From: Psychromonas aquimarina ATCC BAA-1526
Lineage (GTDB): Bacteria; Pseudomonadota; Gammaproteobacteria; Enterobacterales; Psychromonadaceae
DNA: 64,000 bases
Direction: 5' to 3'
Assembly: GCF_000428725.1 (NCBI RefSeq)
Contig: NZ_AUAM01000008.1
Coordinates: 124,001 to 188,000, forward strand
The translations under genes and the position numbers were made by a program. Under the pieces are notes generated by a model. It did no database searches. It was not told the DNA's origin and saw only the letters and a program-made list of their open reading frames with translations. Below, piece after piece: positions 27,148-37,641 of this stretch (the first letter of the stretch is position 1; each line of letters opens with the position of its first letter).

Positions 27148-28254
27148 ATGAAAATTTTAGTTACAGGTGCAGATGGTTTTATCGGTCGAAATTTATGTGT
27201 ATTCTTAAAAGAAGCTGGTTATGAGTCATTATCAACCATCACCCTTGATGATTCAAAAGAAGATATTTTAAATAAAGTTGAACAGGCTGATTTTATTTAT
27301 CATTTAGCAGGGATTAATCGCCCTGAAAGTGAAGATGAATTTAAAAAAGGTAATACAGATTTAACTGTTCTGATTGTTGATCAGCTAGTATCTTGTGGTA
27401 AAAAAACTCCTATTGTTTTAACGTCTTCTATTCAGGCTAGTCTAGATAACGCTTATGGTGCTAGTAAAGCTGGAGCGGAGGAAGTTCTAAAAGATTATCG
27501 AGAAAAAACTGGAACAGAAGTTTATATTTACCGTCTTCCAAATGTGTTTGGCAAATGGTGTCGTCCTAACTACAACTCTGCTGTTGCTACTTTTTGTTAT
27601 AACACAATTAATGATTTACCAATTACTATTCATAATGCTGATGCGCAATTAAACCTTGTGTATATTGATGATGTTTGTAAAAACTTTGTTCGCCTATTAG
27701 AAGGCTCAATTGTGAATAGCCAATATTGTGAAATATCCCCTATTTATAGAACAACAGTTGGAGAAGTAGTAGACTTATTGACTAAGTTTAAAGGCAGTCG
27801 CGATTCTATTGTTACTGAAAAAGTAGGAACTGATTTTATTCGTGCTTTATATTCAACATATCTTAGTTATTTTGAACCGTCACAGTTTTCTTATTCGGTA
27901 ACTCGGCACGGTGATGAACGCGGCACCTTTGTTGAGATGCTTAAAACAAAAGACTCTGGTCAATTCTCTTTCTTTACTGCTCATCCTGGTATTACCAGAG
28001 GTGGACATTATCACCATACTAAAACTGAAAAATTTTTAGTTATTAAAGGCAAGGCATCATTTAAGTTTAAACATATTATCACTGGCGAGTCTTATGAGTT
28101 GCTTGTTGATGGAGAAGAGTCACAAATAGTTGAAACAGCTCCTGGTTGGTCACATGATATAACAAATATCGGTGAAGATGAGCTAATTGTAATGTTATGG
28201 GCTAATGAAATATTTGATCGTGAAAATCCAGATACGATTAATTTTAAGGTTTAA
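27148..28254 (+). CDS. fnlB: UDP-2-acetamido-2,6-dideoxy-hexulose reductase with cupin domain (FnlB/WbjC/CapF)
   Basis: A 368-residue bimodular enzyme. The N-terminal SDR has VTGADGFIGRNL (residues 5-16) and YGASKAGAE. From about residue 250 there is a cupin domain with HGDERGTFVEMLK and HPGITRGGHYHHTKTEKF. CapF uses the cupin for epimerisation and the SDR for reduction in UDP-L-FucNAc synthesis. Confidence 0.9.
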   Translation: MKILVTGADGFIGRNLCVFLKEAGYESLSTITLDDSKEDILNKVEQADFIYHLAGINRPESEDEFKKGNTDLTVLIVDQLVSCGKKTPIVLTSSIQASLDNAYGASKAGAEEVLKDYREKTGTEVYIYRLPNVFGKWCRPNYNSAVATFCYNTINDLPITIHNADAQLNLVYIDDVCKNFVRLLEGSIVNSQYCEISPIYRTTVGEVVDLLTKFKGSRDSIVTEKVGTDFIRALYSTYLSYFEPSQFSYSVTRHGDERGTFVEMLKTKDSGQFSFFTAHPGITRGGHYHHTKTEKFLVIKGKASFKFKHIITGESYELLVDGEESQIVETAPGWSHDITNIGEDELIVMLWANEIFDRENPDTINFKV

Positions 28255-28257
28255 GTA

Positions 28258-29388
28258 ATGAAAAAATTAAAAGTTGTAAGTGTTGTAGGCACGCGCCCTG
28301 AAATTATTCGTTTATCACGGGTTCTTTCTAAGTTAGATGAGCATTGTGAGCATATTCTTGTTCACACTGGTCAAAATTATGACTATGAATTAAATCAAAT
28401 CTTTTTTGATGATCTCGGTGTACGTAAGCCTGATTATTTCTTAAATGCTGCAGGTAAAAATGCATCAGAAACAATTGGTCAAATTATTATTTCGGTTGAT
28501 GAAGTACTTGAAAAAATAAAGCCAGAAGCACTTTTAGTTTTAGGTGATACTAATAGCTGTTTATCTGCAATCCCTGCAAAACGTCGTAAAATTCCTATTT
28601 TCCATATGGAAGCTGGTAATCGTTGCTTTGATATGCGTGTGCCGGAAGAAATTAATCGTAGAATTGTTGATCATACCGCTGATGTTAATCTTACATACAG
28701 CGATATAGCTCGTGAATACTTACTCGCAGAGGGCTTGCCTGCAGACAGAACAATTAAAACTGGCAGTCCTATGTGTGAAGTTTTGACACATTATAGTGAT
28801 GAAATTGATGCTTCTGATGTACTTTCAAGATTAGACTTAATATCAGGAAAATATTTTATTGTAAGTGCGCATAGAGAAGAAAATATTGATTCAGATGTTA
28901 ACTTAGATAAGTTGGCATTAACATTAAATACAGTTGCAGAAATTTATAATGAACCTGTAATTGTATCGACGCATCCTAGAACGCAAAAACGAATTGATGC
29001 TAAGCAAATCAAATTCCATCCATTAGTTCAATTATTAAAACCACTTGGTTTTAAAGATTACGTGAAACTACAAAAAGAAGCTCGCGCTGTTCTTTCTGAT
29101 AGTGGAACAATCAATGAGGAATCATCAATTCTTAACTTCCCCGCCCTTAATCTTCGTGAAGCACATGAGCGACCAGAGGGAATGGAAGAAGCTGCTGTTA
29201 TGATGGTTGGACTTGAGCCTGAAAGAGTAGTGCAAACATTACAAATTTTAGAGACTCAAAGCCGAGGAACAGAGCGCTCATTACGTCAAGTTGCTGATTA
29301 TTCTATGCCAAATGTATCAGACAAGGTTGTGAGAATTATTCATTCTTATACTGATTATGTTAATCGTGTTGTATGGAAGAAGTCTTAA
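28258..29388 (+). CDS. fnlC: Non-hydrolysing UDP-N-acetylglucosamine 2-epimerase type enzyme (FnlC/WbjD/CapG)
   Basis: A 376-residue GT-B-fold epimerase. It has VGTRPEIIRLSRV, HTGQNYDYELNQIFF, VLGDTNSCL, EAGNRCFDMRVPEEINRR and SDSGTINEE. It converts the FnlB product to UDP-L-FucNAc. This is the WecB/CapG branch, distinct from the NeuC-like enzyme at 7 kb. The next gene begins directly at its stop. Confidence 0.9.
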   Translation: MKKLKVVSVVGTRPEIIRLSRVLSKLDEHCEHILVHTGQNYDYELNQIFFDDLGVRKPDYFLNAAGKNASETIGQIIISVDEVLEKIKPEALLVLGDTNSCLSAIPAKRRKIPIFHMEAGNRCFDMRVPEEINRRIVDHTADVNLTYSDIAREYLLAEGLPADRTIKTGSPMCEVLTHYSDEIDASDVLSRLDLISGKYFIVSAHREENIDSDVNLDKLALTLNTVAEIYNEPVIVSTHPRTQKRIDAKQIKFHPLVQLLKPLGFKDYVKLQKEARAVLSDSGTINEESSILNFPALNLREAHERPEGMEEAAVMMVGLEPERVVQTLQILETQSRGTERSLRQVADYSMPNVSDKVVRIIHSYTDYVNRVVWKKS

Positions 29389-30591
29389 ATGCATTTAGCT
29401 ATTATTGGTGATGATAGCCTGCCCAATAGCACCTTAGTTCATGCAAAAATGTTGCATGAACTTGCTTCTGAATTAAAAAAACAGGGGCATACTGTTGTTA
29501 TTATTGCGCCTGGTAAGCCAAAGCAAGAAAAACGATTAGACATTTCCAGTCTTGATGGTAATACTTATTGGAAGTTCAAAAGTGGAAAATTAAGGGGGGA
29601 GGGCAAGTTTAAACGAGCGATCAATGAAACATTGTTATCATTCAATGCTTGGCTTGCTATACCTCATATAGTTGAAAAAGAACCATTTGACGGAGTTATC
29701 TATTATTCACCGTCTATTTTTTTTGGTCCTTTAGTAAATAAAATAAAGGCTAAAAACAGATGTAAATCTTACTTGATTTTACGTGATATGTTTCCGCAAT
29801 GGGCTGTTGATGAGGGCTTAATAAAAAAAGGCTCTCTTATTGAAAAATATTTTTGCTATTTTGAAAATGTTAATTATTGCGCATCAGATTCTATCGGCTT
29901 AATGTCACCTAAAAATTTAACTTTGTTTACAGATAAGCACCAAGATAAATTTAATACACACGTATTATATAATTGGGCTGACACTACTGCTTCTTTGCAA
30001 CGGGATGGGAATGCCGATTTAAGAGAAACCTATGGCTTGCAAGGTAAGGTTATTTTCTTTTACGGTGGAAATATTGGTCATGCGCAAGACATGGGAAATT
30101 TATTACGCTTAGCACGTTCCATGAAAGAAATTACTAATGCGCATTTCCTTTTTCTCGGGCAAGGAGATGAAGTTGATTTAGTAAAAGAAACCATCGAATC
30201 TCAACGTTTATCAAATACCACCTTATTGGCATCTGTTTCCCAAGAGAGGTATAAGCAAATATTAACGCAAGTTGATGTGGGACTTTTCTCTTTAGCTGCA
30301 TCACACAAAACCCATAATTTTCCAGGTAAATTGCTTGGTTATATGGTTGAATCATTGCCTATTTTAGGCAGTATTAATGAAGGGAATGATTTAAGTGAAT
30401 TTATTACTGATGCGGATGCCGGCTTTATTTTGGTAAATGGTCAAGACGCTGAGTTTTTTGAAGCCGCAAAAATTTTAGCTGTCGATGAAAAGCGCAGAAA
30501 GCAGATTGGCAATAATGCTAACCGCTTACTTGCGACTCACTTTTCAGTAGAGTCAGCGGCAAATACAATTATAAGCAATTTAAAGTTATGA
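29389..30591 (+). CDS. wbuB: GT4 glycosyltransferase, WbuB-like (L-FucNAc transferase candidate)
   Basis: A 400-residue GT-B enzyme with an N-terminal IIGDDSLPNSTLVHAKMLHEL segment, IYYSPSIFFGPLV, LRDMFPQWAVD, FFYGGNIGHAQDM and a C-terminal PGKLLGYMVESLPILG in place of the usual EX7E. This is characteristic of WbuB/WbjE proteins, which follow fnlABC in E. coli O26 and P. aeruginosa O11 and add L-FucNAc. Acceptor unknown. Confidence 0.83.
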   Translation: MHLAIIGDDSLPNSTLVHAKMLHELASELKKQGHTVVIIAPGKPKQEKRLDISSLDGNTYWKFKSGKLRGEGKFKRAINETLLSFNAWLAIPHIVEKEPFDGVIYYSPSIFFGPLVNKIKAKNRCKSYLILRDMFPQWAVDEGLIKKGSLIEKYFCYFENVNYCASDSIGLMSPKNLTLFTDKHQDKFNTHVLYNWADTTASLQRDGNADLRETYGLQGKVIFFYGGNIGHAQDMGNLLRLARSMKEITNAHFLFLGQGDEVDLVKETIESQRLSNTTLLASVSQERYKQILTQVDVGLFSLAASHKTHNFPGKLLGYMVESLPILGSINEGNDLSEFITDADAGFILVNGQDAEFFEAAKILAVDEKRRKQIGNNANRLLATHFSVESAANTIISNLKL

Positions 30592-30611
30592 TCTTTATCT
30601 AGGGAGGGGGG

Positions 30612-31574
30612 ATGGAAATTGTTTTAACCGGCATTAGTGGTTTTGTTGGGCAGGCTCTTCTGCCAAATTTGCTCAGCAAACAATATAATATACGAGCTGC
30701 TGTTCGAAGCTTAAATGAAAGGTTAAATGGGCAAGTTTCTCAATATTCTATTGATAATATCTGTAAAAATCAGGACTGGGAAAGGATTGTAATTAACGCC
30801 GATATTGTTATCCACTGCGCTGCTCGTGTTCATATCATGAATGATGCTTCTACTAATCCATTAGATGAATTCCGAGCAGTAAATACCTACGGTACACTTA
30901 ACCTTGCACAGCAAGCCGCTGATGCTGGTGTTAAACGTTTTATATTTATTAGTTCTGTTAAAGTAAACGGTGAATCTACAGAGCTTGGTCGGCCATTTAA
31001 GCCTGATTGTAGCTTTGTGCCAACAGAACCATATGGGCTGAGCAAATATGAAGCTGAAATCGGTTTACGTAAGATTGCAGATAATACTGGAATGGAAGTA
31101 GTTATAATTCGCCCGCCTTTGGTTTATGGGGCAGGTGTAAAAGCCAATTTCGCTTCTATGATGCATTGGGTGAATAAAGGTGTTCCTTTACCATTAGGTG
31201 GTATTAAAAATAATATACGTAGTTTGGTATCAGTTGATAATCTTGTTGATTTAATTGTAACTTGTATCGAGCACCCTAAAGCAGCAAATCAGACCTTTTT
31301 AGTGTCTGATGATAATGATGTTTCTACTACTGGTTTGTTAGAACATATGGCTATAGCGTTAGATGTTCCTAGTCGATTATTAACAATACCAAGTTCATGG
31401 TTTACTTTTTTTGCTAAATTAATTGGTAAGCCTGCAATATCACAGCGTTTATGTGGTTCTTTGCAAGTCGATATATCAAAGACAAAAAAGCTGTTAAACT
31501 GGCAACCACCTTATAGCATTGCTGAATGTATGAAAAAAACAGCAGTTGCATTTATTAAAAACAATAGAAAGTAA
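30612..31574 (+). CDS. NAD-dependent 4-keto-sugar reductase/epimerase, WbpV-like
   Basis: A 320-residue SDR with LTGISGFVGQALL at residues 4-16, HCAARVHIMND, SSVKVNGE and YGLSKYEAE (YxxxK). These match the WbpV/WreQ group, which reduces UDP-4-keto-6-deoxy-GlcNAc to UDP-D-QuiNAc, or a Gne-type epimerase giving D-FucNAc. It is followed by the initiating transferase and a WbpM-like dehydratase, which together would make and load the first sugar. GGGAGGGG provides a strong ribosome-binding site. Confidence 0.78.
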   Translation: MEIVLTGISGFVGQALLPNLLSKQYNIRAAVRSLNERLNGQVSQYSIDNICKNQDWERIVINADIVIHCAARVHIMNDASTNPLDEFRAVNTYGTLNLAQQAADAGVKRFIFISSVKVNGESTELGRPFKPDCSFVPTEPYGLSKYEAEIGLRKIADNTGMEVVIIRPPLVYGAGVKANFASMMHWVNKGVPLPLGGIKNNIRSLVSVDNLVDLIVTCIEHPKAANQTFLVSDDNDVSTTGLLEHMAIALDVPSRLLTIPSSWFTFFAKLIGKPAISQRLCGSLQVDISKTKKLLNWQPPYSIAECMKKTAVAFIKNNRK

Positions 31575-31582
31575 TTGATACT

Positions 31583-32143
31583 ATGAATTTTTTTTTAATT
31601 AGAACTCTAGATTTTATCATGGCTTTTTGTGGTCTTATGATTACATTTCCAATTCTTATGGTTGTGACCATTATTGGTTATTTTGATACTAAATCTCCTA
31701 TTTTCATTCAGAAGCGAGTGGGGAAAAATAAGCGTCCTTTCAAGCTTATTAAATTCCGTACTATGTCGGTCGACACAAAATCTGTAGCGAGTCATCTTGC
31801 GAGTACAGCATCGATCACTAGGTTAGGTTCATTTTTACGTAAATCTAAAATTGATGAACTTCCACAGTTAATCAATGTATTAAAAGGGGAAATGAGTTTT
31901 GTCGGACCTCGTCCAAACTTATTTAACCAGGAAGAGTTAATTGCTGAACGAGATAGTCGTGGAGTCTATGATGTACTGCCAGGTATTACAGGCCTTGCAC
32001 AAGTTAATACTATTGATATGTCGACACCTAAGTTACTTGCTGAAACAGATCAAGAAATGATTAAGGCATTAACCGTTAAAGATTATTTTAAATATATTAT
32101 TATGACGGCAACAGGAAGTGGTTCCGGGGATCGTGTTAAATAA
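31583..32143 (+). CDS. Initiating sugar-phosphate transferase (monotopic phosphoglycosyl transferase, PglC/WbpL-role)
   Basis: A 186-residue bacterial sugar transferase of the short PglC type: one N-terminal re-entrant hydrophobic segment (residues 8-32), the QKRVGKNKRPFKLIKFRTM signature near residue 50, ELPQLINVLKGEMSFVGPRP near residue 93 and LPGITGLAQVN near residue 132. It transfers a sugar-1-phosphate (probably D-QuiNAc or D-FucNAc) to undecaprenyl phosphate, starting the O unit on the cytoplasmic face. Confidence 0.88.
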   Translation: MNFFLIRTLDFIMAFCGLMITFPILMVVTIIGYFDTKSPIFIQKRVGKNKRPFKLIKFRTMSVDTKSVASHLASTASITRLGSFLRKSKIDELPQLINVLKGEMSFVGPRPNLFNQEELIAERDSRGVYDVLPGITGLAQVNTIDMSTPKLLAETDQEMIKALTVKDYFKYIIMTATGSGSGDRVK

Positions 32144-32204
32144 TTTACATCATTTAATTGTCTTTTATGATATGTTGTTTTTTTATTAGCCTTACATGTG
32201 ATTT

Positions 32205-32245
32205 ATAGGGCTTTAACCTCTAACTTCGTTTAGGCAAGGCCCTAT
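32205..32245 (+). promoter_or_regulatory. Stem that could cover the start of the WbpM-like gene
   Basis: ATAGGGC (32205-32211) is complementary to GCCCTAT (32239-32245), which contains the first two bases of the start ATG. The loop holds a GGCAAGG purine stretch that would serve as the ribosome-binding site. A seven-base stem with a 27-nt loop is weak, so regulation is only a possibility. Confidence 0.25.
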
Positions 32246-34136
32246 GTTTTTTATTGATTCTGTTTTATCCACACCACGCATTTGTAAGCGTATTATCAGT
32301 GTTTTTATTGACGCACTTTTTATTTGTGTCGCTTTTTTCGGTGCATTCTCTACACGTTTAGGTGATTTGAATTTTTTTAAAACTGACCAATACTGGCAAG
32401 TACTGCTTACTCTTTCAATTACAACCCTTTTATTCTTTTCTAAGGTAGGGTTGTATCGGGCTATTTTACGTTTTTTAAGCGTGCATGCGCTGTTAACTAT
32501 TGTTATCAGCTGTTTTATATCTGCATTGTTAGTTATTGTTTTTGGTTATTATTTTGATGTGTTTATTCCTCGCTCAGTCCCTATTCTTTACGGGACTTAC
32601 CTTATTTTACTCTGTGGTGGTGCGCGGTTATTTGTACGAGTGATTGTTGCTCAACAGAATAATAAACAAAAAACGCGGGTGATTATTTACGGTGCAGGTG
32701 ATTCTGGCCGCCAATTGGTCAATTTATTACGTCAAGGAAATGAGTTTCATCCTGTTGCATTTATTGACGATGAGAAAAAACTGTTTAAAAGTGTTGTTAA
32801 CGGTCTTACGGTATTCAGTAGTAAAAACTTAAGTTGCTTAGTTTCGAAAACTCGTGCAATTAAAGTGCTGTTAGCAATGCCCAGTGCGACTCGCTCACAA
32901 CGTAAAGTGATTATTGACTCTCTGGTTGATTTACCGGTAGAAGTGAAATCAATTCCAAGTTTTGATGAAATTTTAAATGGTTCGGCACCCATCGATCAAT
33001 TACGTGATGTACCTATTGAAGATTTATTAGGACGAGATTGCGTTCCAGCTAAAGCAGAGCTTCTTGAAGCTAATATCAAAAATAAAATAGTGATGGTAAC
33101 GGGAGCTGGCGGCTCTATTGGTTCTGAGCTTTGTCGTCAAATAATACATCAATCACCTAGTTCCTTGGTATTATTCGAACTTTCTGAGTTCTCTTTATAT
33201 CAAATAGATAAAGAGTTATCGGAGCTTGTTGCATCACAAGGTCTAGATGTAAAAATTATTCCTCTGTTAGGCTCTGTTCAGCGCTTGACTCGTTTAAAAG
33301 CTGTGTTAAAAAGCTTTAAAGTGCACACTCTTTATCATGCAGCTGCTTATAAACATGTTCCATTAGTTGAATATAATGTGGTTGAAGGGGTGCGAAATAA
33401 TGTTTTCGGTACTTATTATACCGCACTTGCTGCGATTGAGGCTGAAGTTGAATCTTTTGTTTTGATTTCAACAGACAAAGCGGTTAGACCAACTAATGTA
33501 ATGGGGACAACCAAGAGAATGGCAGAGTTGACATTACAGTCGTTAGCCGCTGAAAATAGTAAAACACGCTTTTGTATGGTGCGATTTGGTAACGTATTGG
33601 GATCTTCTGGTTCTGTCATTCCGTTATTTAAACGTCAAATAGCAGAGGGTGATCATGTCACTATTACTCATCCAGATATAATTCGTTATTTTATGACGAT
33701 TCCTGAAGCCGCTGGGTTGGTTATACAAGCAGGTGCAATGGGTAAAGGTGGGGATGTTTTTGTATTGGATATGGGCGAGCCAGTAAAGATTGTTGATTTA
33801 GCGACCAACCTGATTAAGCTTTCTGGTTTAGAAGTGAAATCCCAAGAAAACCCACTTGGCGATATTGATATCAAATTTACAGGATTACGACCAGGTGAAA
33901 AATTATTTGAAGAGTTGTTGATTGGCGATGGTGTAATGGGGACAGAACACGAACGAATAATGACAGCTAATGAAAGCTTCTTGCCTTATTGTGAATATAA
34001 AGAAATTTTAGAGAGGTTAGACAAAGCTTGTCACAATTTTGATCATGAGCAGATACGTAAAATTTTATTATCCACACCAACTGGTTTTAACCCAACCGAT
34101 GGTATCGGTGATTTGGTTTGGAAGGTTAACCAGTAG
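32244..34136 (+). CDS. wbpM: Membrane-anchored UDP-GlcNAc C6-dehydratase (WbpM-like)
   Basis: A 630-residue protein with four N-terminal transmembrane helices (about residues 15-130). A first CoA-binding-like Rossmann domain has GAGDSGRQL near residue 150, and a second has VTGAGGSIGSEL near residue 285. STDKAVRPTNVMG and MxxxK (not YxxxK) follow near residue 410, then FGNVLGSSGSVIPLFK. It makes UDP-4-keto-6-deoxy-GlcNAc for the WbpV-like reductase. This class often closes O-antigen clusters, and here a gene-free gap follows. Confidence 0.9.
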   Translation: MFFIDSVLSTPRICKRIISVFIDALFICVAFFGAFSTRLGDLNFFKTDQYWQVLLTLSITTLLFFSKVGLYRAILRFLSVHALLTIVISCFISALLVIVFGYYFDVFIPRSVPILYGTYLILLCGGARLFVRVIVAQQNNKQKTRVIIYGAGDSGRQLVNLLRQGNEFHPVAFIDDEKKLFKSVVNGLTVFSSKNLSCLVSKTRAIKVLLAMPSATRSQRKVIIDSLVDLPVEVKSIPSFDEILNGSAPIDQLRDVPIEDLLGRDCVPAKAELLEANIKNKIVMVTGAGGSIGSELCRQIIHQSPSSLVLFELSEFSLYQIDKELSELVASQGLDVKIIPLLGSVQRLTRLKAVLKSFKVHTLYHAAAYKHVPLVEYNVVEGVRNNVFGTYYTALAAIEAEVESFVLISTDKAVRPTNVMGTTKRMAELTLQSLAAENSKTRFCMVRFGNVLGSSGSVIPLFKRQIAEGDHVTITHPDIIRYFMTIPEAAGLVIQAGAMGKGGDVFVLDMGEPVKIVDLATNLIKLSGLEVKSQENPLGDIDIKFTGLRPGEKLFEELLIGDGVMGTEHERIMTANESFLPYCEYKEILERLDKACHNFDHEQIRKILLSTPTGFNPTDGIGDLVWKVNQ

Positions 34137-34741
34137 TACTCTTGTCAAGTACAACCGTACACTGGCGCAAACAGTTATCATGTGCTTCACCACCTCTGGA
34201 ACTGGGGGCCAGCGTTTTCGTTTTGTTAATGACAGACATCAAGCGAATCCAGATGGTATAATTTATTCACCCATTGATTACATTAAACTGCCAGATTGGA
34301 CGGTGAGAGTACTCAGAATTGATAAATATGGTGTTATTCCTACTAATCACCCGTCATTATTAAATTCATTGGCATTGTTGATGATACATGGATAGAGCTT
34401 GTAAGTGGTTTTGGCAAAGATTATCAGAGATTGTCGGTTCATTGGAAAATAGGTATTATTTGTCACGCATACCAGTAAATATTGGATAGCAAGTAAAAAT
34501 GCTTTACTACGATGTTTACACTGATTTTTTGTTTAGATGTACGATGAGATATTGAAGCCGATAGTTGCATGTTGCTGAGCTCGTTGCATTATGGTGCTAT
34601 TGGCTCTGAGATTATCGACAAACCAATTTGGGAATGACGGGGGAGTACCTGATAAGTTAGTCTAAGGGGCGAATTTAACGTTATCATTAGAAATCTACTA
34701 AGAACTGATGTAAAATTCACAGTTTTTAATTAGGATTAATT
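34137..34741. other. Gene-free gap between the two assembly modules
   Basis: About 600 bases lie between the WbpM-like gene and manC. An open stretch of about 85 codons runs in the third frame from about 34141 to TAG 34395 (segments such as FRFVNDRHQANPDGIIYSP). It has no start of its own and I do not recognise it, so it may be a gene remnant or chance. From 34400 to 34741 only AT-rich sequence with many stops is seen. The last bases, TTAGGATTAATT, give manC its ribosome-binding site. Confidence 0.6.
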
Positions 34742-36130
34742 ATGTTTATCCCTGTGATTATGGCCGGAGGATCGGGGTCTCGGTTGTGGCCTTTATCTCG
34801 TTTGAAATTTCCAAAGCAGTTTTTAGCATTGGATAATCAAAACGATTTAACAATGTTACAAGCAACATTAGACAGAATTCATGGATTAGAAGCCTCTGAT
34901 CCTATTATTATCTCAAATGAAGAACACCGCTTTATTGTTGCAGAACAAATTCGAAATTATGGTGATAAATCAAGAATTATATTAGAGCCTGCCGGTCGAA
35001 ATACTGCTCCTGCTATAGCGTTAGCTGCTTTTGAAGCGATTGCTCATGGTGAAGATCCTATTTTATTAATACTTGCCGCCGACCATGTGGTTTCTGATAA
35101 AGTTGCATTTCAACGTTCGATCACTCAAGCATTAGAGCTCGCCTCTACGAACGAATTGGTGACTTTCGGTATCGTACCAACAGCTCCAGAAACCGGATAC
35201 GGCTATATCCACCGCGGTGATATTACTGGTGATAAAGGCTATAGAGTTAAAGGGTTTGTGGAAAAACCAAATTTAGAAACAGCTGAAGAATATCTTAAAT
35301 CAGAAGAATATTATTGGAACAGCGGTTGTTTTATGTTTAAAGCAAGCGTTTTTCTAAATGAACTGAAGCGGTTATCTCCAGAAATATATGAGTCCTGTGC
35401 TAAAGCAGTAGAGAAAAGCACAACTGATCTTGATTTTATACGTGTATCAAAAGATGAGTTTTTAAAGTGTCCGGATGATTCTGTTGATTACGCAGTCATG
35501 GAAAAAACAACGAAAGCAGTTGTTGTGCCAATGGACGCCGGCTGGAGTGACGTAGGTTCATGGTCTGCATTATGGGAAGTATCAGAGAAAGATAATAATC
35601 AAAATGTATATCATGGAGACGCTATTTTAAAAGGGACAACCGGCTGTTTAATTCATGCTCCGAATAAGCTAGTCGCTGCTGTTGGCTTAAAAGATATAAT
35701 TGTTGTTGAAACAAAAGATGCGGTTTTAGTTGCAGATAAATCTAAAGTTCAAGAAGTCAAAAAAATCGTTGAACACCTGAAATTAGAAAATAGAACCGAA
35801 TTTAAAGATCATCGAGAAGTATATAGTCCTTGGGGGATATCTGATGCCATTGATAAAGGTGACCGATATAAAGTCAATTTGATCACAGTAAAGCCAGGAA
35901 AAGAGCAGTCCGTTCAAATGCATTATCATCGTGCAGAACATTGGGTAGTCGTTTCAGGAACTGCAAAAGTGACAAAAGGTGAGGATGTCTTTCTTCTGAC
36001 AGAAAATCAATCCACTTATATTCCTATCGGTGTTGCTCATAAAATCGAAAACCCAGGTAAAGTAGATCTTGAACTGATCGAAGTTCAGTCGGGCAGCTAC
36101 CTTCACAATGATGATATTGTCAGATTATAG
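34742..36130 (+). CDS. manC: Mannose-1-phosphate guanylyltransferase / mannose-6-phosphate isomerase
   Basis: A 462-residue type II bifunctional enzyme. The pyrophosphorylase signature [20 protein letters not shown] starts at residue 9, with FVEKP and YWNSGCFMF further on. A C-terminal cupin isomerase domain (from about residue 350) has [15 protein letters not shown]. It supplies GDP-mannose for the mannan/D-rhamnan module and for gmd/rmd at 50-52 kb. First gene after the gap; manB follows in 13 bases. Confidence 0.93.
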   Translation: MFIPVIMAGGSGSRLWPLSRLKFPKQFLALDNQNDLTMLQATLDRIHGLEASDPIIISNEEHRFIVAEQIRNYGDKSRIILEPAGRNTAPAIALAAFEAIAHGEDPILLILAADHVVSDKVAFQRSITQALELASTNELVTFGIVPTAPETGYGYIHRGDITGDKGYRVKGFVEKPNLETAEEYLKSEEYYWNSGCFMFKASVFLNELKRLSPEIYESCAKAVEKSTTDLDFIRVSKDEFLKCPDDSVDYAVMEKTTKAVVVPMDAGWSDVGSWSALWEVSEKDNNQNVYHGDAILKGTTGCLIHAPNKLVAAVGLKDIIVVETKDAVLVADKSKVQEVKKIVEHLKLENRTEFKDHREVYSPWGISDAIDKGDRYKVNLITVKPGKEQSVQMHYHRAEHWVVVSGTAKVTKGEDVFLLTENQSTYIPIGVAHKIENPGKVDLELIEVQSGSYLHNDDIVRL

Positions 36131-36143
36131 AAAGAGATAATAA

Positions 36144-37529
36144 ATGAATAGATTAACGTGTTTTAAAGCATACGATATCCGAGGTAAGTTAGGCTCTGAA
36201 TTAAATGATGGTATTGCATATCGGATCGGACGTGCCTATGGTGAATTCTTGGTTAAAGATGATAAGAAAGACAAAACAGTTGTTGTTGGCGGTGATGTTC
36301 GCTTAACTAGTGATGAGTTAAAAACGGCTCTTTCTAATGGTTTAAGAGATGCAGGGATTAATGTATTCGATATTGGTTTAAGTGGAACTGAAGAAATTTA
36401 CTTTGCTACTTTTCACTTACAAGTTGATGGTGGCGTAGAAGTAACGGCTAGTCATAATCCGATGGATTATAACGGCATGAAACTAGTGCGTGAAGATGCA
36501 AGACCAATTAGTGGCGATACAGGGTTAAGAGAAATCCAGCTTTCAGCTGAGAAAAATGATTTTGCTAAACCTGCATTGGTGCGTGGTGAATATAAAAAGG
36601 TTGATATTTTAAGTGATTATGTAGAACACTTAATGGGATATATCAATCCAAAAAGTATTAAACCTTTAAAGTTAGTTATTAACTCTGGCAATGGTGCAGC
36701 AGGTCATGTAATTGACGTACTTGAAGAAAAATTTAAGGCATTAAATATACCTCTAGAGTTGATAAAAGTTCACAATGAGCCCGATGGAAACTTCCCTAAT
36801 GGTATTCCAAACCCTCTTTTACCAGAGTGTCGAGAAGATACTGCATCTGCTGTTCGAGAGTATAAGGCTGATATGGGAATTGCTTTCGATGGTGATTTCG
36901 ATCGTTGTTTCTTATTTGATGAAAAAGGCGATTTCATAGAAGGTTATTATATCGTAGGTCTTTTAGCGGAAGCTTTCTTAAAGAAAGAATCAGGTGCTAA
37001 AATTATTCATGATCCACGCTTATCATGGAATACAATCGATATAGTTGAGCAGTCTGATGGAAAACCTGTTATGTCCAAAACCGGTCATGCATTTATAAAA
37101 GAACGAATGCGCTTAGAAGATGCGGTTTATGGCGGAGAAATGAGTGCGCATCATTATTTTCGTGATTTTGCTTATTGTGATTCAGGTATGATTCCATGGC
37201 TGCTTGTTTCTGAACTTATGTCTGTTTCTGAATTAAAGCTTTCAGAAATGGTTGAAGCTCGTATCGCCGCATATCCATCTTCTGGTGAAATTAATAATAA
37301 GCTGGATGATCCTCAAACCGCTATTCAACGAGTCAGGTCGTTTTATGAAAAAGATGCTTTAGTGATAGATGAAACTGATGGTATTACTTTAGAATTTAGT
37401 GAATGGCGCTTTAATTTGCGCTCATCGAATACAGAGCCTGTAGTTCGTTTGAACGTTGAGTCTCGTGCTGATGTAGCTTTAATGGAAGATAAAACAGCCG
37501 CGCTCCTAGCTCTTTTGTGTGCACAATAA
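36144..37529 (+). CDS. manB: Phosphomannomutase
   Basis: A 461-residue alpha-D-phosphohexomutase. It has [11 protein letters not shown] at the N-terminus, the phosphoserine loop [14 protein letters not shown] near residue 105, the metal loop FDGDFDRC near residue 250, GEMSAHHYF and [14 protein letters not shown]. It converts mannose-6-phosphate to mannose-1-phosphate for ManC. A 112-base leader separates it from wzm. Confidence 0.93.
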   Translation: MNRLTCFKAYDIRGKLGSELNDGIAYRIGRAYGEFLVKDDKKDKTVVVGGDVRLTSDELKTALSNGLRDAGINVFDIGLSGTEEIYFATFHLQVDGGVEVTASHNPMDYNGMKLVREDARPISGDTGLREIQLSAEKNDFAKPALVRGEYKKVDILSDYVEHLMGYINPKSIKPLKLVINSGNGAAGHVIDVLEEKFKALNIPLELIKVHNEPDGNFPNGIPNPLLPECREDTASAVREYKADMGIAFDGDFDRCFLFDEKGDFIEGYYIVGLLAEAFLKKESGAKIIHDPRLSWNTIDIVEQSDGKPVMSKTGHAFIKERMRLEDAVYGGEMSAHHYFRDFAYCDSGMIPWLLVSELMSVSELKLSEMVEARIAAYPSSGEINNKLDDPQTAIQRVRSFYEKDALVIDETDGITLEFSEWRFNLRSSNTEPVVRLNVESRADVALMEDKTAALLALLCAQ

Positions 37530-37641
37530 ATGATCTAAGCTTTGCTGTTAAGTATATAGGGGTTTCCCGGCTTTATATGAAAGGCTGCAAAGCTAAATTT
37601 CCCCTCTCGTTATTATTTTCTATTTTAAAGGTATTATTTAA

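Noticed and set aside
34039-34395. A 118-codon plus-strand ORF starting inside the WbpM-like gene
   Set aside because: Its first third overlaps the WbpM-like gene in another frame and the remainder has no start or recognised family; described as part of the gap instead.
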